Origin: Isotricha intestinalis
Taxonomy: Eukaryota; Ciliophora; Litostomatea; Vestibuliferida; Isotrichidae
Direction: 5' to 3'
Assembly (NCBI GenBank): GCA_023807065.1
Contig: JAJJLU010003953.1
Location: 1 to 22,898, forward strand
Length of the DNA stretch: 22,898 nucleotides
Shown: one piece after another, positions 10,001 through 18,604 of the stretch
How positions within the stretch are numbered: position 1 is the stretch's first letter
How the letters are laid out: each line of letters begins with the position of its first letter
Notes under the pieces: generated by a model
Databases searched by the model: none
What the model was told of the DNA's origin: nothing
The model's input: the letters and a program-made list of their open reading frames with translations, nothing else
Made by a program: the position numbers and the translations under genes

Positions 10001-10446
10001 ATAATAATAATCCTGTTATTAAACCTATAACTGTTTACTTAAATAATGATAAAAATGAAAATGTTGTGATTGCTGATTTTAGTATTGATGATCTTAATAT
10101 TGGTTATAGTTATTCAATTGAAGTTGTTGATGTTTATAATTTTAAAGTTAATATTGATACAAATATTGATATGAATGCACAATTAAATATTACTGTTCTT
10201 GATGTTTATAGTGAAATTACTAAAGGTAATTTGATTAATGGAAATATTGGTTTTGATAATATTTTTACTCTAAGAGATAAATCTCTTAATTCAACTGCTT
10301 ATATTAAAACTAATAACTATGCTTATACAAAGGAAGACAAAGTTTTTAATCTTGATACTTTAAGTTGGAATACAAATAATAAACAAAATGTATATAAAAA
10401 AGAAAATCATATTTATATTCCTAAAATGTTTAATAATGAAATTTAA
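4072..10446 (+). CDS. Giant type II membrane protein, helical ectodomain, function unknown
   Basis: I do not recognise this 2124-residue protein. It has a ~55-residue Lys/Asp-rich cytosolic N-terminus without a signal peptide, then one strong helix (about 61-85, Ile-rich, followed by KGKK). Topology should therefore be type II, with about 2,035 residues outside or in the lumen. Many N-x-S/T sequons support a luminal or extracellular location. After a mixed alpha/beta region (about 95-500), most of the protein is charged, Asn/Glu/Lys/Ile-rich and apparently helical or coiled-coil. The last ~145 residues (from about 1980) change to short alternating strands, suggesting a beta domain at the tip. 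Cysteines are few, including a C-x5-C pair at QYICPIKEFVCS. Arg-rich sites occur at 373-377 (RRRRL) and 1822-1826 (RYLEE). The frame is intact over 6.4 kb despite many homopolymers, arguing for selection. A surface adhesin or filamentous coat protein is a guess. Confidence 0.9.
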   Translation: MASVDYGVKIKTTDDERTDNNCTGNNKIVDNQKKEENKTQPKLSTIDRLLDWLKKPIWKFLSPIILISIIIIIAIIIFIFIFVFKGKKNDVSNHHIPRPILINEIIYQEDEIKIYEETISKKSSIIIYNNSEINQEKPIDYIGEYIFNIYNIDNSTGSEIYSAFVGLLKLKEKKGNTEKDIWINDIMNNEINLSSPLIKFDFDKKGNKFNFQIPENADSQLISYVKEFIDKIIPLNESNEYEIYYNEEKSKKTNNLDYKERIDNFNLSEASQNYNIHVENGTIDNAKSKRKIVLKFEDTKVNFESEFAGNFTNETQNSIDNIKKNYINAIIQCFESIVTLKSNEIEENKSKNLFEKINNLSYKDYNSPELKERRRRLNNILKNNKLLTNNQLRELDSFNIDYYYQPIIFSYPLFKTTFFDSKIGIFAKISFTPQNGLFEIKIDIDKDGEEIKTLHTEEYTNFGDINREIDDIINYAAYIISTNIEMNIEDLYKEYRDQLMNNLIGFNTTFNKFPDVSQIFLTHLDNLFIQIKHGSNNSFATLYENSSKTNELFESLKNNIFYKDENIIKNIIEISENELSLFLQTSQNISNIIESSKIFFPNIHELVNYQLSLIEKGYDSEFNFDICTFYDIKDNLNELEKIFNNFENGVKIAINSENSSYYKYILEEYDNKINPILIYLEYISDMMKNNITNIVGHTEFYGQDYGDERRNHIINWINGLREQYQSIINNIFIEINETYEIKTNDLSENATIMMNQYEDIKNNGTEFIEMLRNKGLITYDQNFTIYNEDINLIISIYMNASQIRDNAYKEYIVKPLNLIKDDFVFTRYESFKYYIDSIINNMINEIKKNNYNEANIISETLNDTINEKYEYYFNSNLMNYIKSKYDNKSLFEEMAEKYYNEVIPAFNEFNNSFFDKVYKSHVEDYVTRPSEIETRLRNYVIMEEKQINNLIEDINSLIINNIDKEINEGYEKVNNLLKNYLDYFHSQVPKEKYGIDDNENNYNLIEENLKKIGNNNLQKNLYNRKERDEFNIEKYFSKKEFYITNNLGKIIDEIRNYFDQYICPIKEFVCSDENNNYTSYLYLTNFQITKLRESISHLKPLISIVDRMINENSLSGLNIGDFVKLFEDNLNFGADALIAQILDFLSEINKNTTLFIKDLTGGIDEMIKSIYNEAVNLGFIKGKIEEIAISIFYDPSENIKKMKDFLKNPCGPQEQIMHIFDEEIIYYEQKGSFSFNSASYNEDYEKLVETIKSNFYNELHTFLKNIEIPDYIPNQLYDKFADYINNTYSTLKNKFLFLSNITAFEFLDLNYTLEEIIYNTLIELKDLHYNEVSELIEEIYQKYLEIEKNDIKTTLETRFNETLKFLKTQFDATYNKYTNSSKGGTFTLDKLNNETKETIINAFLLFRDKADEIYNKDNFLKRLNNTQAKRLEELILEINYDVLMFNFTDRLNVYNKDGNERLNQEKLLFSSNIPVLFVKGFNQSIETFLNGIGKEYLNSIFMSDYLTNIANNFREITINANNTYNYMNALLDDPKTKLYNKLLSQRLVKIYGEIRNEISEEIKYKIKKIIYPKIQKFQNEIFYLIPKNFLTKLSSEIKSDYMNKTLGKNNIYKLIPINFTEGFRENLTLYFKEKFNIDQLEQEYTKNIENDLSELKELFTDFHINIGKRASSATLSYPSGSMNSIILTFDNWNKTIKNYSTFYSFELSDMKKNLTTKFIDEKIVSPLISIRTSFEYEKKKQNDEIQKYIDQYQVNDIVTDLQANISMTSISESLERIKNITTNATNNLIIDIGHKFSTLTTELRNNFQDGFQGFNAKTINLRYLEESNNNFNYDLYTINYQINLMYQKYSKFKKEIFLNDTFTNITSLIYLFNNDINRAANSLNYYFLAYETLISDYVDASRVINNLRNQAKNIQLYLREYLYQENYKIEEALSVIKNKIDNGWLIIKEHIDEHINSALNDTFRRVFLTLKKFQNSNNNNPVIKPITVYLNNDKNENVVIADFSIDDLNIGYSYSIEVVDVYNFKVNIDTNIDMNAQLNITVLDVYSEITKGNLINGNIGFDNIFTLRDKSLNSTAYIKTNNYAYTKEDKVFNLDTLSWNTNNKQNVYKKENHIYIPKMFNNEI

Positions 10447-11386
10447 GAATTTCAGACTTTATTTTTAATTTTAAAAATATATTTTTTTTATTCAAATCAT
10501 AAACTATTCTTTTAGAAAAAATTATTGGTTTTAAATTTTCATTGGGTTATTAATTAAATATATAATTTTAAAAATATTATTATGGTTTAAAAAGTTATTT
10601 GAATTAAAATTTTTTATATATTTTTATGATTAAAATTCAAATTTTGAATGGATTCAAATTTGAATCACTTAGATTCATTTCCAAATTTAAATTTTTATTA
10701 TTTAATTTTTTATGATTTTTTAATTTTCCAATCTTTTATCAAAAAAAAATTATCATAGTATTATCATTTTTCCCTCTATAAAACAAAATTAAATATTAAT
10801 AAAAAAGAATCATTGTTAATATTTTTATAGATATTGATGTTTATGTCTTTGATTTATCTATAAAAATAAAATATTAAATTATTAAAATATATTAAAAATT
10901 AAAATAATAAATAATAAAAATAAATAATAAAGTCATAACTAGTATTAAATGAAAATATTAAATAATTATTATATTATAAAAAATATAATAAAGAAATGAA
11001 TATATTAATTTTTTTGATAAATATTGTAAAAAGAATTTTATATATTAACATAACTTAATTATACAATTTCTTAAACTTTATAAAAAATTCTAAACCATTA
11101 AAAACAAAGAATTTTTATAATTAACTTAAATACAAAAATTAATTTTCCATAGATTAAAATAATTTTATTTATCTAAAATCATAAAAGCTTAAAAAAAGTA
11201 AATCATTTTTTTATAAAGAATACTCATTTAATAAATCATTGAGTGTATAAAAATTAAAAATCATTTAAAAAAATAAAAAAAACTTTTTAATTTCTTTATT
11301 TTGAAAAAAAATATGATTCAATAAATAATAATTTTTAAAATTCTCCAAAATTTTGATATATAAAGGAAAATAATTTTAATCATATC
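10447..11386. other. Longest intergenic region, between the two giant genes
   Basis: This 940-base spacer between the two large + strand genes is almost wholly A/T with no coding stretch. It holds the dyad cluster at 10635-10676, a run of TAATAAA-type low complexity at 10880-10935, and a TATATAAAGG string at 11357-11366. That string lies 21-30 bases before the ATG at 11387 and is a weak candidate core promoter. Nothing resembling tRNA or another structured RNA was found. Confidence 0.5.
10635..10676. repeat. Cluster of three short dyad-symmetric elements
   Basis: Three adjacent palindromes lie here. ATTCAAA-T-TTTGAAT is at 10635-10649, the perfect 16-base palindrome GATTCAAATTTGAATC is at 10651-10666, and GAATC-ACTTA-GATTC is at 10662-10676 and shares an arm with the second. 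The repeated half-site is (G)ATTCAAA. They contain more G/C positions than the surroundings, so they stand out from simple A/T symmetry. They could be a dimeric factor site, a hairpin in the 3' region of the upstream transcript, or a remnant of an element. No function is known. Confidence 0.55.
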
Positions 11387-14300
11387 ATGTTAATTTCAGA
11401 AGTCATTTTTTTATTATTTTCACTTTTTATTTTAGTAACATCACAAGACACTATAACTTTAACAAATGAAATAAATAAAATAACAAAAGAGTTAAACAAT
11501 AATTTCTATTATCATAGAATTACTTTTACAAATACTCTTGTTTTTGATATAATTAAAATTAAAATAGATTCTCAATATAATGGTTATGTTTATGCAACTG
11601 TTTCTAATTCTAATCCTTCTGCAACTTCATATGGTCAACATAAATTTTTAAAAAATAATCCTTTAATTTATTTTTCAAGAAGTATAATTCCAAATAGACA
11701 AGTGGTATATTTAGGAATTTATTGTGAAACAAATGAATGTAAATATGATTTAGAAATTCAAGCTATTAATTTAACTGATATTCAAATGTATGATAATAGA
11801 AATTTCATTTTAAGTTCAACATATGATAAAAATGCTACTATAACTTATAATACAGATATTACAGATTTAAATACTAATAATATTTTAATTTCAATTTTAG
11901 GAACAGCAGTTATGGATGTTGAAATGGATGTTAAATATAATAATATTGATGTTAAATCTTATAAAAATTTACCTAATGGAAGAACAATAATATTAAGTTC
12001 TAAATCTATTTCTTCTTTTTCAAATTCTACTCCAATAAAAATAGATTTAAATGTTCCTGATAATGAAAATATAACAATTATTAATAGAATTATTCCTATT
12101 AATAATAATAATAATTCAATAAATAATATAAATATATATGATGAAATTACATCATTTATAGGTGATAATTCATTCATAAAACAAGAATGTTTTAAAATAA
12201 ATGATGATGTAAATGATAATAATATGATAATATATGGATATTCATCAAATGGAATATATGCTTTTCAAGCAAACGAGGAAACATATGAAGAAATAAATAC
12301 AGGTAAAAATATATATGATAGTGATTATTATATATTTAATTCTTCTAAATCAAAAACATTTTGTTTAAAACAAATAAATGATGATTATGAAGCAACATTT
12401 CATTTCCAATTATTAGATTTATCAAATATAGAAAAAGGTTTAAATAAAACAATGAGATTAGTAAGAGGATTACCATTAAAATTATATTTAAATAAAAATC
12501 AATTTATTCCTCATCCAATAGAAACAATAGGAGTATCTCAAGAAAAGCAAATGTTATTATTGGTTCAAAGATTAAAAGGAAATCCTCAATTATTCCCTTC
12601 TTCATGTACAAATACTATGTCTTTTAGTTTAAATATTTCTGATTTATTCTCTCAAAATTCTTCATCTACAAATTCATCAAATATGTGTGATGAATATCCT
12701 TATTATTGTGATGATCCATATTATAGAAGAAGAAGATTAATAAGTTCAAGTACTAAATTATCTAAAACTAAACCAAAATATAGAGGAAATAAATTAAGAT
12801 ATGCTTTTAAAGCCAGTGATTTTGATTCATCTTCTTCTTCATTAAATAAAACTTCTCAATATTATGGAATATTAGGATGTTCAAATGATGATGAAAATAA
12901 TAATAATGGATGTGAATATACTATTGAAGCTTTAAGAATCGGAGATACTGAAATTATATATGAAAGTAGAAATAGTAATATTTTCAAAAAATCTGATGGT
13001 GTTACTAATGGAAATTATTTATATTATACTTTTTCAATTAATAATCCTAAAATTAAACATTGTTATGTTATTTCTCAATCTTTAAATGGTGATAGTGATT
13101 TATCTGTTTTTAATGATAAAAAATTATCTAATCCTATTGGAGATTATATTAATTATGGTAATAAAGAATTTTACGATATTCATAAAATTGATGGACAAGA
13201 TAATTTAATAGGAACATATTATGTTTCAATATTTGGAAATACTAATTCTTATTTTACTCTTCAATATTTAACTTCTGAAGATGATATTCAAAAAATATAT
13301 ATTGAATCAAATCATACTGAAATGGAAGCTATTAATTTAGGAGAAAAGAAAAAGATATATACTTTAATTAATAAAAATGTGAATACTTCAAATAAATATT
13401 TATTGAATATGAATATTTTAAATTGTGAATTAAAAGTAACAGTTAATAATATAATATATAATAATAATAAACATATTCAAATATATATAGATGAAAATAA
13501 AACATTATATGAAAAAGGAGAATATGATATAGATGTTGAATTAATAAAATTAGAAAATGGAAGAAATAATAATTATGAAAATTGTATATTTTATATAGGT
13601 GGATATGAATTAGCTCCAATCACAAATATTAGTATTGCTGAAGGATTAAATTATCCTTTTACTTTATCTAATAAAGTAGATAAGTTGAATTTTATATATT
13701 ATTTTATGAATCGAAAAATAAATAAAAGTACAGGTACAGATATAATTGATTTAGCAATATTAATAGATAAAATAGGAAAAGGTACTTTAAATGTAACAGT
13801 TTATAAAAATGGTTATACGAATAGTACAATTACTATTAGTGATAGAAATAATTTTAGAACATTCTTTGTTAAAGATAATTTATATATTTGTGATGAATTA
13901 TGTTATATTAATATAGAAGTAACATATTTAAATCCAACTTCTTCAGATTTAGATTTTGAAATAGAAATAATGGGTTCTCAATCTTCACCTTTTTATTTAC
14001 CTATTGGAGAATTATTTTTAGATATTATTCAAATTAATCAATATCAATATTATTATTCAGATATTAGAACTAAGAGTTATGGAGAAATTATTATTAATTT
14101 TAAACAAGGAAGTGGTCAAGTAATAGGTAAAATAGTAAATAAAAAAGACAAAGATGAAAATGCTAATTGGAATAAAAGAGTAAAATTACCTTTAATAGAA
14201 GATTTAAATAATAATAATAATAATAAAATAATTGAATTTGATTATTATAATAAAAAATTAGTATTCACTGAAGAAGATACTGAAAATTGTGATGATGGAG

Positions 14301-16978
14301 GATGTGAAATTTATATAGGAATATTACCTAATGATCAAGCATTGTTGAGTTATGATTCTCCTTATGTTGATTATTCAATATTTATGAGATATGATGATAT
14401 TTCAGTTCAAATACCTCAAAATGAATTTGTATTTGGATCTTTAAAAAAAACAATAGAAGAAAATGAAACAGATTATTTTTATTATAATGTAAGTAGAGAT
14501 ACTAATAAAATAATAATTGAATTTGAATCAGATTTATGTAGTTTATATATTAAAAAAGGAAATGAAAAACCTAATATTAATAATAAAGATTATGAAATAA
14601 CTGGTAATAATAAAATATATGAATTAGATGCAAAATATGGAGATATATTTTCTTTTGGAGTTTCAACTAAAAATTTAGATGGTTATTACAGTGCTTTTTA
14701 TTCATTTAAAATTATTGTTCCTGGACTAACTGATTATCCTATTATTCATGAAGTAGATACTAATATAAATGAATATTGTGTAATTAATGATAATAATCAA
14801 AAATGTTTATTTTTAATTCCTGTATATACTTATAGAATAGTTGATATGTTATATTTTTATGCTGATAATATTGATTATCCTAATGATACTTCTATAAAAA
14901 TATCTTATTTAGAAAGTAAAGTAGAAATAGTAGAAACAAGTACTAATTTAATTTCTTTATTCCCTAATAATACTGATGAAATAATATATTCAAAAATAAA
15001 TTATACCAAAATTAATTCACTTTTTAGTGAAAGAGTATATTTAGTAACAGTTACATCAGAAAAGAAAGGAAAACTATTATTTTTAACTAATATTAATAAA
15101 CAATATAAATCAACAAATCTTCATCCAAATTCTAAACAATTATTTTATTTACCTTCATATCCTACTTCAAATGCAACTACAAAATTTAATATATCAGGAA
15201 ATGATATTTATTATTTAGAAGTTGTTGCTTTAAATGGAACTGGAAATGTTACTTTAATTTCAGGTGATCATATTGCAATTAATTCAAGTTTAGAAAAATC
15301 AATAGGAAGCATAATTAAACCTAAGTCAGAAAGTAATTCTAATATTGACGTTTATAGTAGTATTGGAGGAATTAATTTAATTTATTATATTAAATATAAA
15401 TCTAGAAGTTCAATTGAAAATTTAGATGAAATTGAAAATCATAATTATCAAATCATTCAATATACAAAAAGAAATGATTTAAATATTTTCCCTATTTCTT
15501 TATTTTTACCTATTCAATCTTATATGAATGATGATATTGTATATAAAATTAATTTGACTTCAACAAATAATAATACTGATAATGATTTACAAATTAAATC
15601 ATATATAGTTGATAAAGAATATATTTTAAATAGAAAAACAGGAAAAAGTCCAAGTGTTGAAAATTTTGAAGTTGGAGAAAATGATTTTAATAATAAAAAC
15701 TTATATGGATATTTCTTCTTTTCAAAAGATAAACTAATTTCTTCTACAAATAAAGAGGATCAATACATATATTTAACTATAAATTCTACACTAAATACAT
15801 ATGAGAAGATGAGACTTCATTTACAAAAAGATAAAGAAAAACCTAATATTATTGACCCAGAATCTGAACCTGAACATGATGAATCTCTTCCTATTGGAGA
15901 ATATGTACCATTAACATTACATAAATCTAAAATAAATTCATTTAAATTAGAAAAAGAAAATACAAGTGATAAAGCAATGAAAATTATTATTTCTTTATTA
16001 AATGGTTTTAATGTTATTTTTAGAAAATATGATTATTCTAATGAAAATGAATCATTTACTTCAAGTAGTGATATTACTCAAAATGTTGAAATTGAAAATG
16101 AAACAAAATATGGTAAACAATCTTATAAAATTAAAAATCTTGATGATTATACTGGAGTATTTGTATATATAGTTAATAATTCTAGAAGAAGATTTTTACA
16201 AAATAGTGATGAAAAAAAAATTATGTTAAAATATAACTCTTATCCAAGTGAAGAAGAAATAATTTTAAATCAATTTAATATTAATGATGATACAATAATT
16301 GCTGAAAAAGATGATAATGATAATGTTATAGTTAAAATAAATCCAATTATTAATTCAAATTCAAATCAAACATTAACAAATACATCTTTATATATTCTTA
16401 ATATATATAATAAAGAAGATGTAGAAAGTGAAGATAATTTAAATTCAATATATTCAGAAGAAACAATTAAAAATTCATATAATAATGGAACATACACAAA
16501 TAATAAAATACAATTTACAATTCCAAATACAACATTATCAGAAAAAGATTATTATATTCAAATAAAAGCAGAAATAAACGAAGAAGGAGAAACACATTCA
16601 TTAATATATAAACCGTTATCATATAAATATAATACAACTTCAAAAGATTCAGAAAATACAACAGAAACTGATCAAGGTAATGATACAGATAATAATAATA
16701 ATAATAATAATAATTATAATATTATTACTATTACTGAAGATAAGAAATCAAAAAATAATGGATGGAAAGTTGTTGTTATTGTTTTTTGTGTTATTATTGT
16801 TATTGTTGGTGTTATTTTATTTATTTTTAGAAATAGAATTTTTAAAAGAAATAAAAAAAATGATTTTACAACTACTGAAACTGGAAATCCAGTTGTTGTT
16901 AGATCTTCTGAAAATGAAAATGAAAATGATGAAGAAAAACAAGGAAAATATATAACTCCAAATTATGAAGAAAAATAA
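11387..16978 (+). CDS. Giant type I surface glycoprotein with repeated beta/Cys-hairpin units, function unknown
   Basis: The 1863-residue product has a clear signal peptide (1-20, cleavage near TSQ-DT), an ectodomain of about 1,770 residues rich in N-x-S/T sequons, one helix (about 1794-1817) and a 46-residue tail that is basic at first and acidic later. The ectodomain is beta-rich. Residues about 545-630, ending GTYYVSIFGNTNSYFTLQY, resemble bacterial-type PPC (pre-peptidase C-terminal) beta-sandwich domains. A Cys pair followed by aromatic/Ile strand residues recurs at C113/C118, C498/C509, C835/C839, C968/C973 and C1131/C1140. Arg-rich sites are R447-R450-L and RRRFLQ (1600-1605). An Asn run (1769-1776) precedes the membrane. 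No enzyme motif was seen. The ATG is preceded by a TATATAAAGG string. The frame is intact. A receptor, adhesin or glycocalyx protein is inferred from topology only. Confidence 0.91.
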   Translation: MLISEVIFLLFSLFILVTSQDTITLTNEINKITKELNNNFYYHRITFTNTLVFDIIKIKIDSQYNGYVYATVSNSNPSATSYGQHKFLKNNPLIYFSRSIIPNRQVVYLGIYCETNECKYDLEIQAINLTDIQMYDNRNFILSSTYDKNATITYNTDITDLNTNNILISILGTAVMDVEMDVKYNNIDVKSYKNLPNGRTIILSSKSISSFSNSTPIKIDLNVPDNENITIINRIIPINNNNNSINNINIYDEITSFIGDNSFIKQECFKINDDVNDNNMIIYGYSSNGIYAFQANEETYEEINTGKNIYDSDYYIFNSSKSKTFCLKQINDDYEATFHFQLLDLSNIEKGLNKTMRLVRGLPLKLYLNKNQFIPHPIETIGVSQEKQMLLLVQRLKGNPQLFPSSCTNTMSFSLNISDLFSQNSSSTNSSNMCDEYPYYCDDPYYRRRRLISSSTKLSKTKPKYRGNKLRYAFKASDFDSSSSSLNKTSQYYGILGCSNDDENNNNGCEYTIEALRIGDTEIIYESRNSNIFKKSDGVTNGNYLYYTFSINNPKIKHCYVISQSLNGDSDLSVFNDKKLSNPIGDYINYGNKEFYDIHKIDGQDNLIGTYYVSIFGNTNSYFTLQYLTSEDDIQKIYIESNHTEMEAINLGEKKKIYTLINKNVNTSNKYLLNMNILNCELKVTVNNIIYNNNKHIQIYIDENKTLYEKGEYDIDVELIKLENGRNNNYENCIFYIGGYELAPITNISIAEGLNYPFTLSNKVDKLNFIYYFMNRKINKSTGTDIIDLAILIDKIGKGTLNVTVYKNGYTNSTITISDRNNFRTFFVKDNLYICDELCYINIEVTYLNPTSSDLDFEIEIMGSQSSPFYLPIGELFLDIIQINQYQYYYSDIRTKSYGEIIINFKQGSGQVIGKIVNKKDKDENANWNKRVKLPLIEDLNNNNNNKIIEFDYYNKKLVFTEEDTENCDDGGCEIYIGILPNDQALLSYDSPYVDYSIFMRYDDISVQIPQNEFVFGSLKKTIEENETDYFYYNVSRDTNKIIIEFESDLCSLYIKKGNEKPNINNKDYEITGNNKIYELDAKYGDIFSFGVSTKNLDGYYSAFYSFKIIVPGLTDYPIIHEVDTNINEYCVINDNNQKCLFLIPVYTYRIVDMLYFYADNIDYPNDTSIKISYLESKVEIVETSTNLISLFPNNTDEIIYSKINYTKINSLFSERVYLVTVTSEKKGKLLFLTNINKQYKSTNLHPNSKQLFYLPSYPTSNATTKFNISGNDIYYLEVVALNGTGNVTLISGDHIAINSSLEKSIGSIIKPKSESNSNIDVYSSIGGINLIYYIKYKSRSSIENLDEIENHNYQIIQYTKRNDLNIFPISLFLPIQSYMNDDIVYKINLTSTNNNTDNDLQIKSYIVDKEYILNRKTGKSPSVENFEVGENDFNNKNLYGYFFFSKDKLISSTNKEDQYIYLTINSTLNTYEKMRLHLQKDKEKPNIIDPESEPEHDESLPIGEYVPLTLHKSKINSFKLEKENTSDKAMKIIISLLNGFNVIFRKYDYSNENESFTSSSDITQNVEIENETKYGKQSYKIKNLDDYTGVFVYIVNNSRRRFLQNSDEKKIMLKYNSYPSEEEIILNQFNINDDTIIAEKDDNDNVIVKINPIINSNSNQTLTNTSLYILNIYNKEDVESEDNLNSIYSEETIKNSYNNGTYTNNKIQFTIPNTTLSEKDYYIQIKAEINEEGETHSLIYKPLSYKYNTTSKDSENTTETDQGNDTDNNNNNNNNYNIITITEDKKSKNNGWKVVVIVFCVIIVIVGVILFIFRNRIFKRNKKNDFTTTETGNPVVVRSSENENENDEEKQGKYITPNYEEK
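16691..16714 (+). repeat. (AAT)8 microsatellite inside coding sequence
   Basis: Eight consecutive AAT codons encode Asn 1769-1776 of the type I surface protein, just before the membrane-proximal segment. Such tracts vary in length by slippage in threes, so the frame is preserved. Confidence 0.95.
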
Positions 16979-17801
16979 ATATGTAAATTTAATGTTGTTA
17001 TTTTTCAGTTAAGTTAAATAACTCTTTTTTGAATCGTTTTTTTCTTTTATAATTTGTGAAATTTATAAAATTATATTAAATGTTTTTTTAAAAAGATTTT
17101 AAAGTAATTTTTTTATAAATGAATAAGAATATTTTCAAGGGATTGCATATTTAAACTGATTTCATCAATAAAATCAAACTTTCTTTTTAAAGAGAGAATA
17201 CTTGAAAATAATTTATTTTGATTTTCTTCATTAATTTTAATAATAAATTCAATAATATTTTCTTGTAAAATATTATTAATAAAAAACAAAGAACATTTAT
17301 CCTGAATATAATCAACAATAAAATTTAATTTATTTAAAAAATAGCAATCATTCTTTATTTTATTATTTAATTTATCAGTTCCATTAATTTTATTTTTTAA
17401 TTCTTTTAATATTATATTACAATCTTCATTAACATTTTTATTATTAAGATTTTTTTTTAATTTCAATTGAAAAATATATCCGTTGGAAAAATAAATTTTT
17501 AATTGTTCTGGATTACCAATACATTCAAATTGACCGTCTTTTATCCAAGAAACAATATCACATAAAACTTCAGCTTCTTCCATTGAATGAGTACTTAATA
17601 TCATATTATATTTGTGTGTTAAATTTAAATCTAAAATATTTTTCCACATTATTCTTCTGCTTTCAGGATCTACGCCAGTTGAAGGTTCATCTAATAATAA
17701 TATTTTTTGTTTATTCATCATTGAAATTGAAAAACATAATTTCCTCTTATTTCCTCCTGATAAATCCTTACATTTTGTATTTATATTTCTTGTTAAACCA
17801 A

Positions 17802-17806
17802 TTTTT
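17802..17806 (-). other. Frame shift at T5/A5 run in NBD2
   Basis: The frame ending NIEELCEKLV continues one frame over as GLTRNINTKCKDLSGGNKRK, which carries the ABC signature. One extra A in the sense run (A6, giving EKIGLT) joins them. Confidence 0.8.
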
Positions 17807-18285
17807 CACATAATTCTTCAATATTTAAATTTATTCCTGTTAATCTTTGATAAATTTTAAGCATTCTTTTTACTGTTAATTCATCATAAAAGATATTTTC
17901 TTGAGGACAATATCCTATATTTCTTTTTATTGAATTCAAATTTTCTGATTCTTTATTAAATAATATTATTTCTCCTGAATCATATAATAATTCTTTTGTA
18001 ATTAATTTAAATATAGTTGTTTTTCCTGAACCATTAAATCCTAATAATCCAAATTTTTCATTTTCTTCTAAAGCAAAATTTATTTTATTCACTGCTATTA
18101 TTTTTTTTTTGCAACAACAACAATTTTGAGAAAAAACTTTTTCTAAATTTTTTATTTTTGTTGTTGAAGAATAAGAATTAATTTTTATTGATTGTTCTTT
18201 TAAATATTTATTTTTTAATACTTCATTTTTTAAATTTATTAAATCTTTCTTTAAATCTTCAATGTTGAGATTTGATTTTTTTGCA

Positions 18286-18291
18286 CCCCCC
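18286..18291 (-). other. Frame shift at C6/G6 run before NBD2
   Basis: The frame EYLKKKICCCKWG joins the NBD2 frame (GAKKSNLNIEDL) only if the sense G6 is G7 (or G4). This is a rare G/C homopolymer in the window. Confidence 0.68.
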
Positions 18292-18476
18292 ATTTACAAC
18301 AACAAATTTTTTTTTTAAGATATTCTTTCATTTCAAAAATAATTAAAATGATTATCATAACTAAAATTATACATAATAATTCAAATTCATTTGTTTTCCA
18401 TTTTTCATAATTATATGTCTCAAAATTATTAAATAATGAAAAGATAGTTATGTAATTACTTTGTGAATTTTTAACT

Positions 18477-18481
18477 AAAAA
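18477..18481 (-). other. Frame shift at A5/T5 run
   Basis: The frame IIYLKMFDNF ends in TAG. The homologous continuation (LVKNSQSN...YEKWKTNEFELL and a last helix) is one frame over. One added T (T6) restores it. Confidence 0.68.
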
Positions 18482-18594
18482 TTATCAAACATTTTCAAAT
18501 ATATTATAAACATTATATAAAAGACAATTATAAAAGAATATTCAAATTTATCAGTCAAAAAACCACAAATATATGAAAAAAAAATAATTGCGAT

Positions 18595-18604
18595 AAAAAA
18601 AAAA
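18595..18604 (-). other. Frame shift at A10/T10 run
   Basis: The frame before the run ends LSLNTFF. After it, the correct frame is IAIIFFSYICGFLTDKFEY rather than the Tyr/Phe-rich run that stops at 18551. Sense T10 would need to be T9 (or T12), so this is the only lesion best explained by a gained base. Confidence 0.68.

Noticed and set aside
11357..11366. TATATAAAGG as a TATA box for the type I protein gene
   Set aside because: Similar strings occur throughout the window (2272, 3947); distances to start codons differ (21-117 bases), so it is not supported as a promoter.
11390..11460. Trichomonad-type initiator (TCA-Y-T/A) near the 11387 start
   Set aside because: TCATAT occurs just before this ATG, but the motif is absent before the other genes, so it does not support a parabasalid origin.
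16680..16955. 91-residue open frame in another + frame at the end of the type I protein gene
   Set aside because: Created by AAT/GTT repeats read out of frame; the real frame carries a membrane helix and tail ending at a TAA.
17722..18550. Introns joining the ABC transporter frames
   Set aside because: At each break homologous sequence continues without a gap within one or two codons and no GT...AG pair can be removed; single-base shifts explain it better.
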